From the NCBI GenBank assembly GCA_049446715.1, contig JBMTQX010000009.1, positions 1 to 64,000 on the forward strand: DNA of 64,000 nt, written 5' to 3'. Made by a program: the position numbers and the translations under genes. The notes below the pieces were generated by a model that saw only the letters and a list, made by a program, of their open reading frames with translations, was not told the origin of the DNA and ran no database searches. Positions 32,864-41,078 of the stretch are shown piece by piece (position 1 is the stretch's first letter; each line of letters opens with the position of its first letter). This DNA is from Eutrophocola sp049446715. GTDB lineage: Bacteria > Pseudomonadota > Gammaproteobacteria > Pseudomonadales > Pseudohongiellaceae.

Positions 32864-33505
32864 CTATTCCTGCCAGGGATCCTTCGGGGCAGGCTCGACA
32901 GGATCACTGTCCTTGTTGCCAGAGGCATAACTGCCCTGCTCTCCCAACTGTTTCTGCCCATAATCGCCGCTGGTGATCACGGCACTGCTTTTCTTGATGA
33001 CGACGGTCTTGGCAATCTTGTCATGGAAGCCCTGCTTGCGCTTGTCCCAGCCGATCCAGAAAAAGCCGAGAAACAGGGTGAAGATGGAAACGTAGTAGCC
33101 CAGATAGCGCAGTATCAGGCGTCCGAACGTCGGTTGGCGCAAAGTGTCCGCATCCACGATGTAGATATCCATCATGATCTTGCCAGGCGTAGCCGCGCGA
33201 TAGCGCCAGAAAACCATGACAGAAAACACCGGCAAACCGTAATTGATAACATCATATGCCAGGCCGGGCGATTCTGTGGCGAACAGGACCTGCGGGCCAT
33301 AAAACATCAGCTCCAGCGGTACTGCGACCATCAGCAGCAACACGGTATCGAGAACGCAGGCGAGCAATCGTACCCAGAAACCGGCGTATTCCATCGACGT
33401 AAACGCATCGCGTGACCCGGTATCCGTCTGGGACGTGCCTGCGCTTTGATGTTCTTGGTCTGTCATCCTGTCCTGCCTGGTAACCTGTTCCTTGTTTCTG
33501 GCCAT
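32864..33505 (-). CDS. RDD-family inner-membrane protein
   Basis: 213 residues from ATG 33505; an internal ATG at 33466 is an alternative. YAGFWVRLLACVLDTVLL (residues 40-57) contains the Arg and Asp of the RDD signature; two further hydrophobic stretches lie at about 85-100 and 135-155, with the second Asp-rich motif IYIVDADTL between them. The C terminus is hydrophilic. Function is unknown; family members are sometimes Na+/H+ antiporter-like. It lies downstream of epmA on the same strand. Confidence 0.75.
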   Translation of the reverse strand: MARNKEQVTRQDRMTDQEHQSAGTSQTDTGSRDAFTSMEYAGFWVRLLACVLDTVLLLMVAVPLELMFYGPQVLFATESPGLAYDVINYGLPVFSVMVFWRYRAATPGKIMMDIYIVDADTLRQPTFGRLILRYLGYYVSIFTLFLGFFWIGWDKRKQGFHDKIAKTVVIKKSSAVITSGDYGQKQLGEQGSYASGNKDSDPVEPAPKDPWQE

Positions 33506-33606
33506 GGGGCTGAGATCGCTGGTGAATCGTTAGCATGACGCAAACCGTCACAGTCGTCTTCAGGAATATCTCCCGAGGCCATGTGCGGCCAGTACCTGGT
33601 GAGTGC

Positions 33607-34572
33607 TCAGGTCCTGTTGACAGGAAAACTGATCACATCACGGATATCACTGGCACCGGTCTTGAGCATCAGCAGGCGATCCACGCCTACAGCAACACCA
33701 CAGCATGCCGGCAATCCTGCTGCCAGTGCTGCCAGCAACCGCTCATCCTGCGGATACACCGGCAAGCCTTCGGCACGACGCTGCGCCTGATCGCGCTCAA
33801 AACGCTGGCGCTGTTCATCCGCGTTGGCCAGTTCATCATAGCCGTTAGCCAGTTCCAGCCCCTGTGCGACCACCTCAAAGCGTCGCGCCACCTGGTATCC
33901 ATCGGCATTCACCGCCAGTTTCGCCAATGCGGCCTGGCTGGGCGGATAGTCATGGATACACACCGGTTTCATCAATGCTGGCTCTATGCAATGACTGTAG
34001 AGCAGATCGAGCCAGTGGTCGGGATTGTTCGACGCAAAACCGGTATCGATTCGCGCCCGGGCACGGACCATCAGGTCAGCCGGGCAAATCGTGAACGGAT
34101 CGATATCCAGATGCTGCATAAACAGTTCACGATAGGAAATACGTGTCGCCGGGGGCAGGCCAAGCACATTCTGCAGCAGAGCATCCACTTCTGCCATTAG
34201 CTGCTCGAGGGTGAAGCCGGGGCGGTACCATTCCAGCATGGTGAATTCCGGGTTGTGCTTGCGGCCGGCTTCGCCATTGCGAAAGGCTTTTCCCAGCTGG
34301 TAGATCGCGCCGCTGCCGGCGGCCAGCAAGCGCTTCATGGGGAATTCAGGCGAGGTTTGCAGGAAGAGGGTCTGCTCGGTACCGGCATGGTCTTTCAGCA
34401 GAGCGCGCACCGGATCCAGGACCGGATCGGTTCCGATCGCGGAAGCCAACAGCGGTGTGTCGACTTCCAGCACATCACGTTCAGCAAAGAAGCCGCGTAT
34501 ATGCTGCAGCAGTTCAGCCCTGGCCTGCAGCATGTCGAGGTTAGTGGTTGGTTGCCAGGGGTTGCCCACCAT
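33607..34572 (-). CDS. epmA: EF-P--(R)-beta-lysine ligase EpmA
   Basis: 321 residues. EpmA (GenX/PoxA) is a lysyl-tRNA synthetase paralogue that attaches (R)-beta-lysine to EF-P. It has class II motifs: VDTPLLASAIGTDP, FLQTSPEFPMKRLLAAGSGA (motif 2 region), FRNGEAGRKHNPEFTMLEWY, and the C-terminal GVAVGVDRLLML (motif 3). It lacks the tRNA anticodon-binding domain, as expected. efp ends 14 bases upstream on the same strand and epmB is divergent nearby, so the full pathway is present. Confidence 0.96.
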   Translation of the reverse strand: MVGNPWQPTTNLDMLQARAELLQHIRGFFAERDVLEVDTPLLASAIGTDPVLDPVRALLKDHAGTEQTLFLQTSPEFPMKRLLAAGSGAIYQLGKAFRNGEAGRKHNPEFTMLEWYRPGFTLEQLMAEVDALLQNVLGLPPATRISYRELFMQHLDIDPFTICPADLMVRARARIDTGFASNNPDHWLDLLYSHCIEPALMKPVCIHDYPPSQAALAKLAVNADGYQVARRFEVVAQGLELANGYDELANADEQRQRFERDQAQRRAEGLPVYPQDERLLAALAAGLPACCGVAVGVDRLLMLKTGASDIRDVISFPVNRT

Positions 34573-34586
34573 GGCCGGGTGCCGGA

Positions 34587-35159
34587 TTATTTCTTGGCCC
34601 GGTTCTGGTACTCACCGGTGCGGGTGTCGATGCGCAGGACATCCCCGATTTCGACGAACAACGGCACTTTCACGGTAGCGCCAGTGGTCAGCTTAGCAGG
34701 CTTGGTGCCGCCCTGGGCGGTGTCACCTTTCAGGCCAGGATCGGTTTCCACCACTTCCAGTTCCACGAAATTCGGTGGGGTTACGTTGATCGGCGCCTCG
34801 TTCCAGGTGGTGACCACGCAGACGTCCTGCTCTTTCAGCCAGTCCAGGGCATCGGACACGGCGGCCTGGTCGGCAGCAACCTGTTCGAAGCTGCCGTCGG
34901 TCTTCATGAAATGCCAGAACTCTCCATCGGTATACAGGTACTCCATGTCGGCATCCATGACATCGGCCCCTTCCAGGGATTCACCGGATTTGTAGGTACG
35001 CTCCCATACCCGGCCATTGAGCAGGTTGCGGAATTTCACGCGGTTGAAGGCCTGGCCCTTGCCCGGCTTCACGAATTCGTTTTCCAGGATCGTGCAGGGA
35101 TCGCCTTCCAGTAACACTTTCAGGCCGGATTTGAATTCATTGGTGGAGTAGGTTGCCAT
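34587..35159 (-). CDS. efp: Elongation factor P
   Basis: 190 residues from ATG 35159; the conserved start is MATYSTNEFKSGLKV. EF-P rescues ribosomes stalled at polyproline. The modified lysine is the K in FVKPGKGQAF near residue 34, matching the EpmA/EpmB type rather than the rhamnosylated-arginine type of Pseudomonas. The three-domain length is normal. It is upstream of epmA. Confidence 0.97.
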   Translation of the reverse strand: MATYSTNEFKSGLKVLLEGDPCTILENEFVKPGKGQAFNRVKFRNLLNGRVWERTYKSGESLEGADVMDADMEYLYTDGEFWHFMKTDGSFEQVAADQAAVSDALDWLKEQDVCVVTTWNEAPINVTPPNFVELEVVETDPGLKGDTAQGGTKPAKLTTGATVKVPLFVEIGDVLRIDTRTGEYQNRAKK

Positions 35160-35371
35160 GGAAAAACCCCGTGGTTTGGTGTCTGAAAAGTGGGGCATGA
35201 TACAAGAATTGGGGGTGAAACAATACTGGTGGGAGCGGAGTGGTCGCTATGTCTTTTTGAGGATCGAAGAAGGGAGGAAGGGGCGTAGCCTGCAGCGTCG
35301 GGAATGAGGTAATGATCTAAACTGCATCAGTTGTCCGCAATATTTACCTGATACTGACAAACCCATTGGCG

Positions 35372-35470
35372 CCCCTTACTCCCTTCCTCCTTCCGTCCCT
35401 TCCTCCTTGCGTCTCTTCCTCCTTATTCTCCCTTTCTCCTTTTCCCGTCCACCTGTATCCTTCCCCTCCC
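35372..35470 (+). other. Polypyrimidine tract before epmB
   Basis: About 99 bases contain only about nine purines by my count. They are built from CTTCCTCC-like and CCTTC units and run up to the epmB start. The complementary strand is a polypurine tract with several GGAGG sequences. The rest of the efp-epmB gap (35160-35371) shows no gene. Confidence 0.7.
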
Positions 35471-36490
35471 ATGACTCCCACCCAGAACCCGATTCCACTG
35501 AAGCCTGTGTCTGCCCGTGAACCGTGGCAGGACATCCTCGCTAACACGGTCAATGATGCCGGAGAACTGGCCCGCCTGCTGGACCTGGACCTGCAGGCCC
35601 TGCCGGCCGACCACCCCCTGCTAAGCGGTTTTCCGGTGCGGGTACCGACGCCCTACCTGGCCCGGATACGACGCGGGGATCCGGCAGACCCGCTGCTGCG
35701 CCAGGTGTTTCCTGACCTGCAGGAAGCCATCGAACATCCTGGATTCGGTCCGGACCCGCTCGCCGAGGCAGACTGCAATCCCCGGCCGGGCATCCTGCAC
35801 AAATATCATGGCCGCGCCCTGCTGGTGGCCACCGGCAGCTGCGCGGTCCATTGCCGCTACTGCTTCCGGCGGCATTTTCCCTACGCCGACAATGTGCCCG
35901 GCAAGGCGCAGTGGCAGGCAAGCCTGGCCTACATCGGCCAGGATGAAAGCATTAGTGAGGTCATTCTCAGCGGTGGCGACCCGCTGACCCTGCCGGACAT
36001 TTACCTGGACTGGTTCTACACCGAACTGGCAGCTTTCCCGCATATCACGCGCATTCGCCTGCACACACGACTGCCGGTGATGATTCCGCAACGGATTACC
36101 GACACCTTGTGCAACATACTGGCGAATCCGCGCTTTCAGACTATTCTGGTATTGCACAGCAATCATGCGCAGGAACTGGACAGCGAGGTGGATGCCGCCT
36201 GTCAGCGCCTGGCAGGTGCAGGTGTCACGCTGCTGAACCAGAGCGTGTTGCTCAAGGGCATCAATGATGACGTTGCTGCCCTGGCTGAACTGAGTGAGCG
36301 TCTGTTTCAGGCTGGCGTGCTGCCCTACTACCTGCACCTGCTGGACCGGGTCACCGGCGCGGCGCATTTCGAGGTGACGGCAGAGGACGCCGACAGGCTG
36401 ATGACTCAACTGCGCAACCGGCTGTCCGGGTACCTGGTGCCGACACTGGTGCGTGAAGAACCCGGCGCCGGCGCCAAAACGCCGGTCTGA
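35471..36490 (+). CDS. epmB: EF-P (R)-beta-lysine modification protein EpmB (lysine 2,3-aminomutase type)
   Basis: 339 residues. EpmB isomerises (S)-alpha-lysine to (R)-beta-lysine with PLP and a radical-SAM iron-sulfur cluster. The cluster motif is CAVHCRYCFRRHFPY (CxxxCxxC), followed by EVILSGGDPLTLPD. The PLP lysine is expected near LLNQSVLLKGINDD. ATG 35471 lies directly after the polypyrimidine tract, which is why no purine-rich ribosome-binding site is visible just upstream. Confidence 0.93.
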   Translation: MTPTQNPIPLKPVSAREPWQDILANTVNDAGELARLLDLDLQALPADHPLLSGFPVRVPTPYLARIRRGDPADPLLRQVFPDLQEAIEHPGFGPDPLAEADCNPRPGILHKYHGRALLVATGSCAVHCRYCFRRHFPYADNVPGKAQWQASLAYIGQDESISEVILSGGDPLTLPDIYLDWFYTELAAFPHITRIRLHTRLPVMIPQRITDTLCNILANPRFQTILVLHSNHAQELDSEVDAACQRLAGAGVTLLNQSVLLKGINDDVAALAELSERLFQAGVLPYYLHLLDRVTGAAHFEVTAEDADRLMTQLRNRLSGYLVPTLVREEPGAGAKTPV

Positions 36491-36523
36491 AGCAGCGGCT
36501 CTGCCCGGGGGTGTCAAGTACGG

Positions 36524-38662
36524 GTGCCATGCAGAAGCCCTAGCGAGAGATCAGATCACGGACCAGCAGGTCGCCCGGTAAAGCCATGGTTTACGCATAC
36601 CTCGCCTCCAAACTGTGTTTATCACCAACCAGGAAAAGGAATTTCCGCCCTGACCAGTCCCTCACGACACACATCTCGCACGCCATCGGCAACGCCGGCA
36701 TCAGCGCTGCAAATCAACCTGGTGGGCCAGGACAAGGCCTGGTGCAACCGGCTGCTTAGCGGCTTGCGCCGGGCGCACTTGCGCGTTTGCATCGACATGG
36801 TTGCTGCTGATACCGATATCGCCGCCACACCCTGCGATCTCTGGCTGCTGACACCGCAGGCTGATGCTGACCGGTTTCTGGCCGCCTATCGGCAAGCCGA
36901 TAGTGATACACCGGTAGTTATGCTGGGCAGGACACCTCATGACAAGATGCTGCCTGCCGGTGTCGAGTGGCTGCAGGTTGCTGATGAAAACCTGATCCTG
37001 CAATGCCTGACCTGGCGACTGCAGTGGCAGGCCACTCAACGCCACTGCCACCAGCTGCGCCAAAATCTGGCCCTTCTCGACCGGCAGTACCAGGACCTCC
37101 TGGCCGACTCACCGAAACCGACCGTGCTCATCAGGGATGACAGGATGTTGACCTGCAATAGCGCCTTCAAAGAGTTCTTAGATGCAGGCGCCGATGCTGC
37201 GCTGGCAGGCCAGCGTTTTTCCGCGCTCTTTTGCACCGGCGACAAACAGACATTGGGCCGGCTGTATACCTCGGCTGCACTGGCGGGTAGCCGGCATACC
37301 CTGGTCACCAAAACCCGACAACGACTGGCATGCCAATTCAGTACAGGCATTTACCAGGGCGAACCTTGCCTGTGCGTGACCGTGCAAAAGCAGACCCGGC
37401 AAACCGATGTCGCAACGCAGCCATCTGTCGATATCCTGGCACAACTGGAGAACCTGCCGGTGTTTCACCAGCGCCTGGAGGCAGCGCTGGCCGCGGGCCA
37501 GGGCAAATGCAGCATGCTCCTGGTGGCCCGCATCGATAACTTCCAGCGCGTCCTGGAAACCCTTGGTAAGGCCACCACCATGCAGGTAGTGACCGATATT
37601 GCCGGCTTCCTGGGTAAAGCCATCAGCAAACCCTATACCGCGAGCAAACTGGGCGCCGATGAATTCGGCATCCTGCTGTTTGACTGTGCAGCAGATGAGG
37701 CCATCAGGGTTGCCGACTATATCCGCAGCCGAGTGAACAACAGCCTGCTGCCACCGGGTATCGATGCGCTCGACTTGAGTGCCTCCATCGGGCTGGCCAG
37801 TATCCATCGCCAGGGGCAAACGGCGGAAGCGCTCATTCACCGGGCAAGACTGAATACGGGCAATACGGTGCAGGGTGCCCCGAAGGCTCCGGCCAGGCAG
37901 CAGCTTGTAAGCCTGCTCCGGAACGCGTTGAAACGGCAAACCCTGCCGCTGGCTTTCCAACCCCTGATCGCCCTGCGTGCCCCCGCGCGATCAGCATACA
38001 AAGTCAGCTGGCAATTGCCGGGCCATGACAGCAGCACCCTGGCTACACAGGGCCTGATGGCAGAGGCCAACATGCAGGGATATGGCATGGCAACAGACCG
38101 GTGTGTTCTGCAACAACTGTTTACCCGCAACGCGGTCCCGCGTCACGCCGCGCTTTACCTGGTCAGCCTCAGCAGCAACACGCTGGCCGAGCTCGCCTTT
38201 CCGGCCTGGTTTTCCAGGGTGTGCCACAAACACGACCGCTCGCCGGAAGAGTTCCGGTTTGTGATCAGTGAAATCGACATGCACAGCCATCGCCAGCAGG
38301 TCATGAGTTTCTGCAAGCGCCTGGATGCTCTCGGTATCAGCTGGCATTTGTCGGACTTTGGCCGCGCCATGGACCCCCTGGCCGTGCTGGCCCAAGTCAC
38401 CCCCGTAGCGGTCCACCTCGATCCGGCATGGCTGGGCGAACTGCAATACAGCAAGCCGCAGCAGGAGTCGCTGGAAAAGCTGGTGGCGGCCGTTCATCAA
38501 TATGGTATCGCTGTGCTGGCTACAGAGGTCGCAGACTCGGGCGAGCTACCACAACTGTTCTCGTTGGGCATCGACGGCGTGCAGGGCAATGGTGTACAGG
38601 CGCCCGGTGCTGAACCTGACTATGGTTTCCCGCAAAGCCGGACGCTGACCAGCGCAGCATGA
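36524..38662 (+). CDS. FimX-like protein with degenerate REC, PAS, GGDEF and EAL domains
   Basis: 712 residues. Order: an unconserved N-terminal ~60 residues, a REC-like domain without an obvious phospho-acceptor (about 61-180), PAS (about 190-300; PTVLIRDDRMLTCNSAFKEFL in part), GGDEF with GADEF at about 376-380, and EAL. In EAL the key motif is replaced by KVSWQ (about 490) and the metal site by VHLDPAW, with QG kept in GVQGNGV. Both domains are probably inactive, so the protein would bind rather than make or break c-di-GMP, like P. aeruginosa FimX (691 residues), which controls type IV pili and shares this neighbourhood. The start is uncertain: GTG 36524 is used; an AGGAAAAGGA ribosome-binding-like site at 36631-36640 precedes no standard in-frame start. 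Confidence 0.75.
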   Translation: MPCRSPSERSDHGPAGRPVKPWFTHTSPPNCVYHQPGKGISALTSPSRHTSRTPSATPASALQINLVGQDKAWCNRLLSGLRRAHLRVCIDMVAADTDIAATPCDLWLLTPQADADRFLAAYRQADSDTPVVMLGRTPHDKMLPAGVEWLQVADENLILQCLTWRLQWQATQRHCHQLRQNLALLDRQYQDLLADSPKPTVLIRDDRMLTCNSAFKEFLDAGADAALAGQRFSALFCTGDKQTLGRLYTSAALAGSRHTLVTKTRQRLACQFSTGIYQGEPCLCVTVQKQTRQTDVATQPSVDILAQLENLPVFHQRLEAALAAGQGKCSMLLVARIDNFQRVLETLGKATTMQVVTDIAGFLGKAISKPYTASKLGADEFGILLFDCAADEAIRVADYIRSRVNNSLLPPGIDALDLSASIGLASIHRQGQTAEALIHRARLNTGNTVQGAPKAPARQQLVSLLRNALKRQTLPLAFQPLIALRAPARSAYKVSWQLPGHDSSTLATQGLMAEANMQGYGMATDRCVLQQLFTRNAVPRHAALYLVSLSSNTLAELAFPAWFSRVCHKHDRSPEEFRFVISEIDMHSHRQQVMSFCKRLDALGISWHLSDFGRAMDPLAVLAQVTPVAVHLDPAWLGELQYSKPQQESLEKLVAAVHQYGIAVLATEVADSGELPQLFSLGIDGVQGNGVQAPGAEPDYGFPQSRTLTSAA

Positions 38663-38753
38663 GCCCGGCAGGGGCGGGTGATTGTCATTCAGTGGTGTCT
38701 GCTTTTTTTCCAAAGACAAGGCAAGACGCGTTACACTATCGCCTGTTTCTGCA

Positions 38754-40199
38754 GTGAGTGAGCAGCAGGCTTTGCCCGACCATACATCCCGCCATACAGA
38801 TCGCCAGGACGCCCCGGAGCAGCGATTTTCATCCGCCGGTCAGGACAGGTTTCCCCTGCAATTACGTCACAAGATCGCCCTTAGTTTTGGCCTGCTGCTG
38901 GTCGTTGTAACGACAGCGTTCTGGCTACTGTTCCAGGGTGAGCTCAATCGTTCCCTGCAGGAGTACCAGGATATTCTGGGTCAGTCCCTGGCGGAGCAGA
39001 CCGCGTCATCAGTTCGTGAACTGGTGCTGGTGAATGACCTCCTCGGCCTCAATGTGGTGCTGACACAACTGGTGCGCAACGACACCATTCGTGCCGCCAG
39101 TGTGCAGGACATAGACGGCAACCAACTTTCCAGCATCGGTACACCTCCCATGCCCGGCGAAAGCATCAGCCTCTACATGGCTGACATTCGTGTCCAGGAT
39201 GCCGTGGCCGGGGTCGTCAGTATCGAACTCAATGCTCGAACCGTGGCAGACTCTAGCGACCGTATGCGCAACCTTTTCCTGCTGCTCCTGGTGGTGGGGC
39301 TTGTGCTGGTAGTCACCACCGCCTTCGCTCTGGCGGGCCAGTTCACGGCACCGCTGCAACAACTGGCCGATACGTTGGCAGAGGACACGGATGACGAGGA
39401 TGACGATCCATCTGCAGAACCGACACTGCGCCTGCAAGCCGGACTCGATGCACTCCTGGCGCGCTATCAGGAAATGGAATCGCGGCTGCTGGAAACCGGT
39501 GTCTGGCAGGGTGACAACGACAGTCTTGAGGAACCCGCACGACTGTCAGCCAGTGTGCTTGTCATCAAGGTCGTGAATATCCATACAGCCGTCGAAGTCC
39601 TGCACCCGTCCACGCTGACCAGGCTGTTGCAGGAATACCTGTTTTACCTGAAACAGGCTGCCCGACTTTATGGCGGTGAATTCCATCGTATCAATGGCGA
39701 GTCCGTTGTCGTTTGTTTTGACGAACGGCAATGTGAAGACAGCCATTCTGCCAACGCCCTGTGTTGCGCCGCTCTGTTCCAGTCGGTCATGGCGCGCATC
39801 AACCACCGCCATCGCAAGAAAGGCGAGCAGGTGCTGGATTTCCTCATGGCTATCCACAGCGGAGATATCTTTATGGCACCAGGCATCGAAGACAGTGCTG
39901 CGCCTGACCAATTCACTATTCTAGGCAAGATCCTCGATATCACCTACTTCCTGTGCAAACAGTGTGCCCCGAATGAACTGGTCATCAGTGAGGCCACCTG
40001 TACCCAGGCCCGTTATTTTGAAACCTTCAATACCGACGGCGAAAAGGAAGTCAGCATGCCCGCTGACAATGTGTCTTTTATGGCTTATGTTCTGACCAAC
40101 GGTTTTGCCGAAGACATGGACAAAATTCGCCAGCAACGTCGTCACATACTGGGTACGGATAAGGGGCCCGACAAACGTACCGAGCAACAGGAAGTCTGA
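38754..40199 (+). CDS. Membrane sensor protein with degenerate class III cyclase-homology domain
   Basis: 481 residues from GTG 38754; an in-frame TTG at 38682 would add 24 residues, and a -10-like TACACT at 38732-38737 favours the later start. Two transmembrane helices flank a ~100-residue periplasmic domain, followed by a HAMP-like part and an acidic linker. The C-terminal ~190 residues resemble an adenylate/guanylate cyclase fold (VLVIKVVNIHTAVEVLHP, YGGEFHRINGESVVVCF), but the two metal-binding aspartates are replaced (K in VIKVV, E in NGES). It is therefore probably a non-catalytic sensor. N-terminal features recall the AhpA/YtjB family. Confidence 0.6.
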   Translation: MSEQQALPDHTSRHTDRQDAPEQRFSSAGQDRFPLQLRHKIALSFGLLLVVVTTAFWLLFQGELNRSLQEYQDILGQSLAEQTASSVRELVLVNDLLGLNVVLTQLVRNDTIRAASVQDIDGNQLSSIGTPPMPGESISLYMADIRVQDAVAGVVSIELNARTVADSSDRMRNLFLLLLVVGLVLVVTTAFALAGQFTAPLQQLADTLAEDTDDEDDDPSAEPTLRLQAGLDALLARYQEMESRLLETGVWQGDNDSLEEPARLSASVLVIKVVNIHTAVEVLHPSTLTRLLQEYLFYLKQAARLYGGEFHRINGESVVVCFDERQCEDSHSANALCCAALFQSVMARINHRHRKKGEQVLDFLMAIHSGDIFMAPGIEDSAAPDQFTILGKILDITYFLCKQCAPNELVISEATCTQARYFETFNTDGEKEVSMPADNVSFMAYVLTNGFAEDMDKIRQQRRHILGTDKGPDKRTEQQEV

Positions 40200-40297
40200 T
40201 CATTCACTTTTCCTGACCAGAAACACTCACTGGATCAGGGCTCAAGGCGGTAAAGGATTATTCGCTGCGCCTCGCGCAGACCATAACGGACTTAACA

Positions 40298-40720
40298 ATG
40301 GACGATCATATCAACGTAAGACATCCTTCTACTTCCCCACCCAGGTTGTCCTGGCGGATGATGATCCGGATTTCCCTATGGCATCAGCCTGATGCTTGAT
40401 CGTAAGCTCAGTTACCGCCTTTTCAGCTCTGCCTCGCAGGCACTCGATTATGTCAGCCAGTCTCATCGCCAGGTCAGCTTACTGCAGCGCTGTTACAACA
40501 ACTACAAGACCGGACCGCTGGAGTCCGACTCCCTGTCCCATGTGGATGTCGGCAAACTGCACGAGGAAATTTACAACAGTACCCGTTTCCAGACCTGCTC
40601 AACCGTGATCATTGACTACGCCATGCCGTAAATGAACGGACTGGAATGCCTAATGGCATTGAAAAATCGCCATATCAAGAAAGTGCTGCTCACCGGCCAG
40701 GCGTGAAAGCATGCGGTTCA
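40298..40720 (+). pseudogene. Response-regulator receiver gene, multiply broken
   Basis: Pieces in different frames spell a receiver domain. MDDHINVR is followed in another frame by FYFPTQVVLADDDPDF (the acidic pocket), then in a third by LMLDRKLSYRLFSSASQALDYV and STVIIDYAMP (phospho-acceptor Asp). An in-frame TAA at 40630 interrupts the expected P-x-MNGLE. MNGLECLMALKNRHIKKVLLTGQA supplies the conserved T and K region and then stops. At least three frame changes plus the stop mean it is decayed. Its position after the FimX-like and cyclase-like genes suggests a lost signalling partner. Confidence 0.8.
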
Positions 40721-41078
40721 TGCGACCCAGGTCGAGCGTACCGGCACCTCGCGACGACCCGGCGGCAGTCTGTAAGTTCAGGACTGCGTCGGTATCGCCC
40801 TCGGGCTTACCTGCGCCTTGTTCCTTTGCGTCCGCCATTATGGCCGGTAACCTGCCGAAACAGCCGTGACCGGCCCGAACATTTTTATGCAAAGGGTCAT
40901 CGGAATAGTGAAATTACGGGAGTTTTACCAAACCTGGCTGGCGCGCCTGAAGGTTCATCACCCCGTTGGACAGGACCCATGCGCATTCTGCAGGGGTGCC
41001 ATGTCGGCACCCATAGAGGATGGGATTTAGCCACGATCTGCCGGCCACAAATTCCGGCACAGATGCGTGGCAACCCGA
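40721..41078. other. Decayed intergenic region, no gene recognised
   Basis: Short frames occur but none shows a recognisable family; parts may be the eroded C-terminal half of the response regulator. A perfect hairpin GGGTGCC/GGCACCC (40994-41012) has no T tract, so it is not an obvious terminator for parC. Confidence 0.5.
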
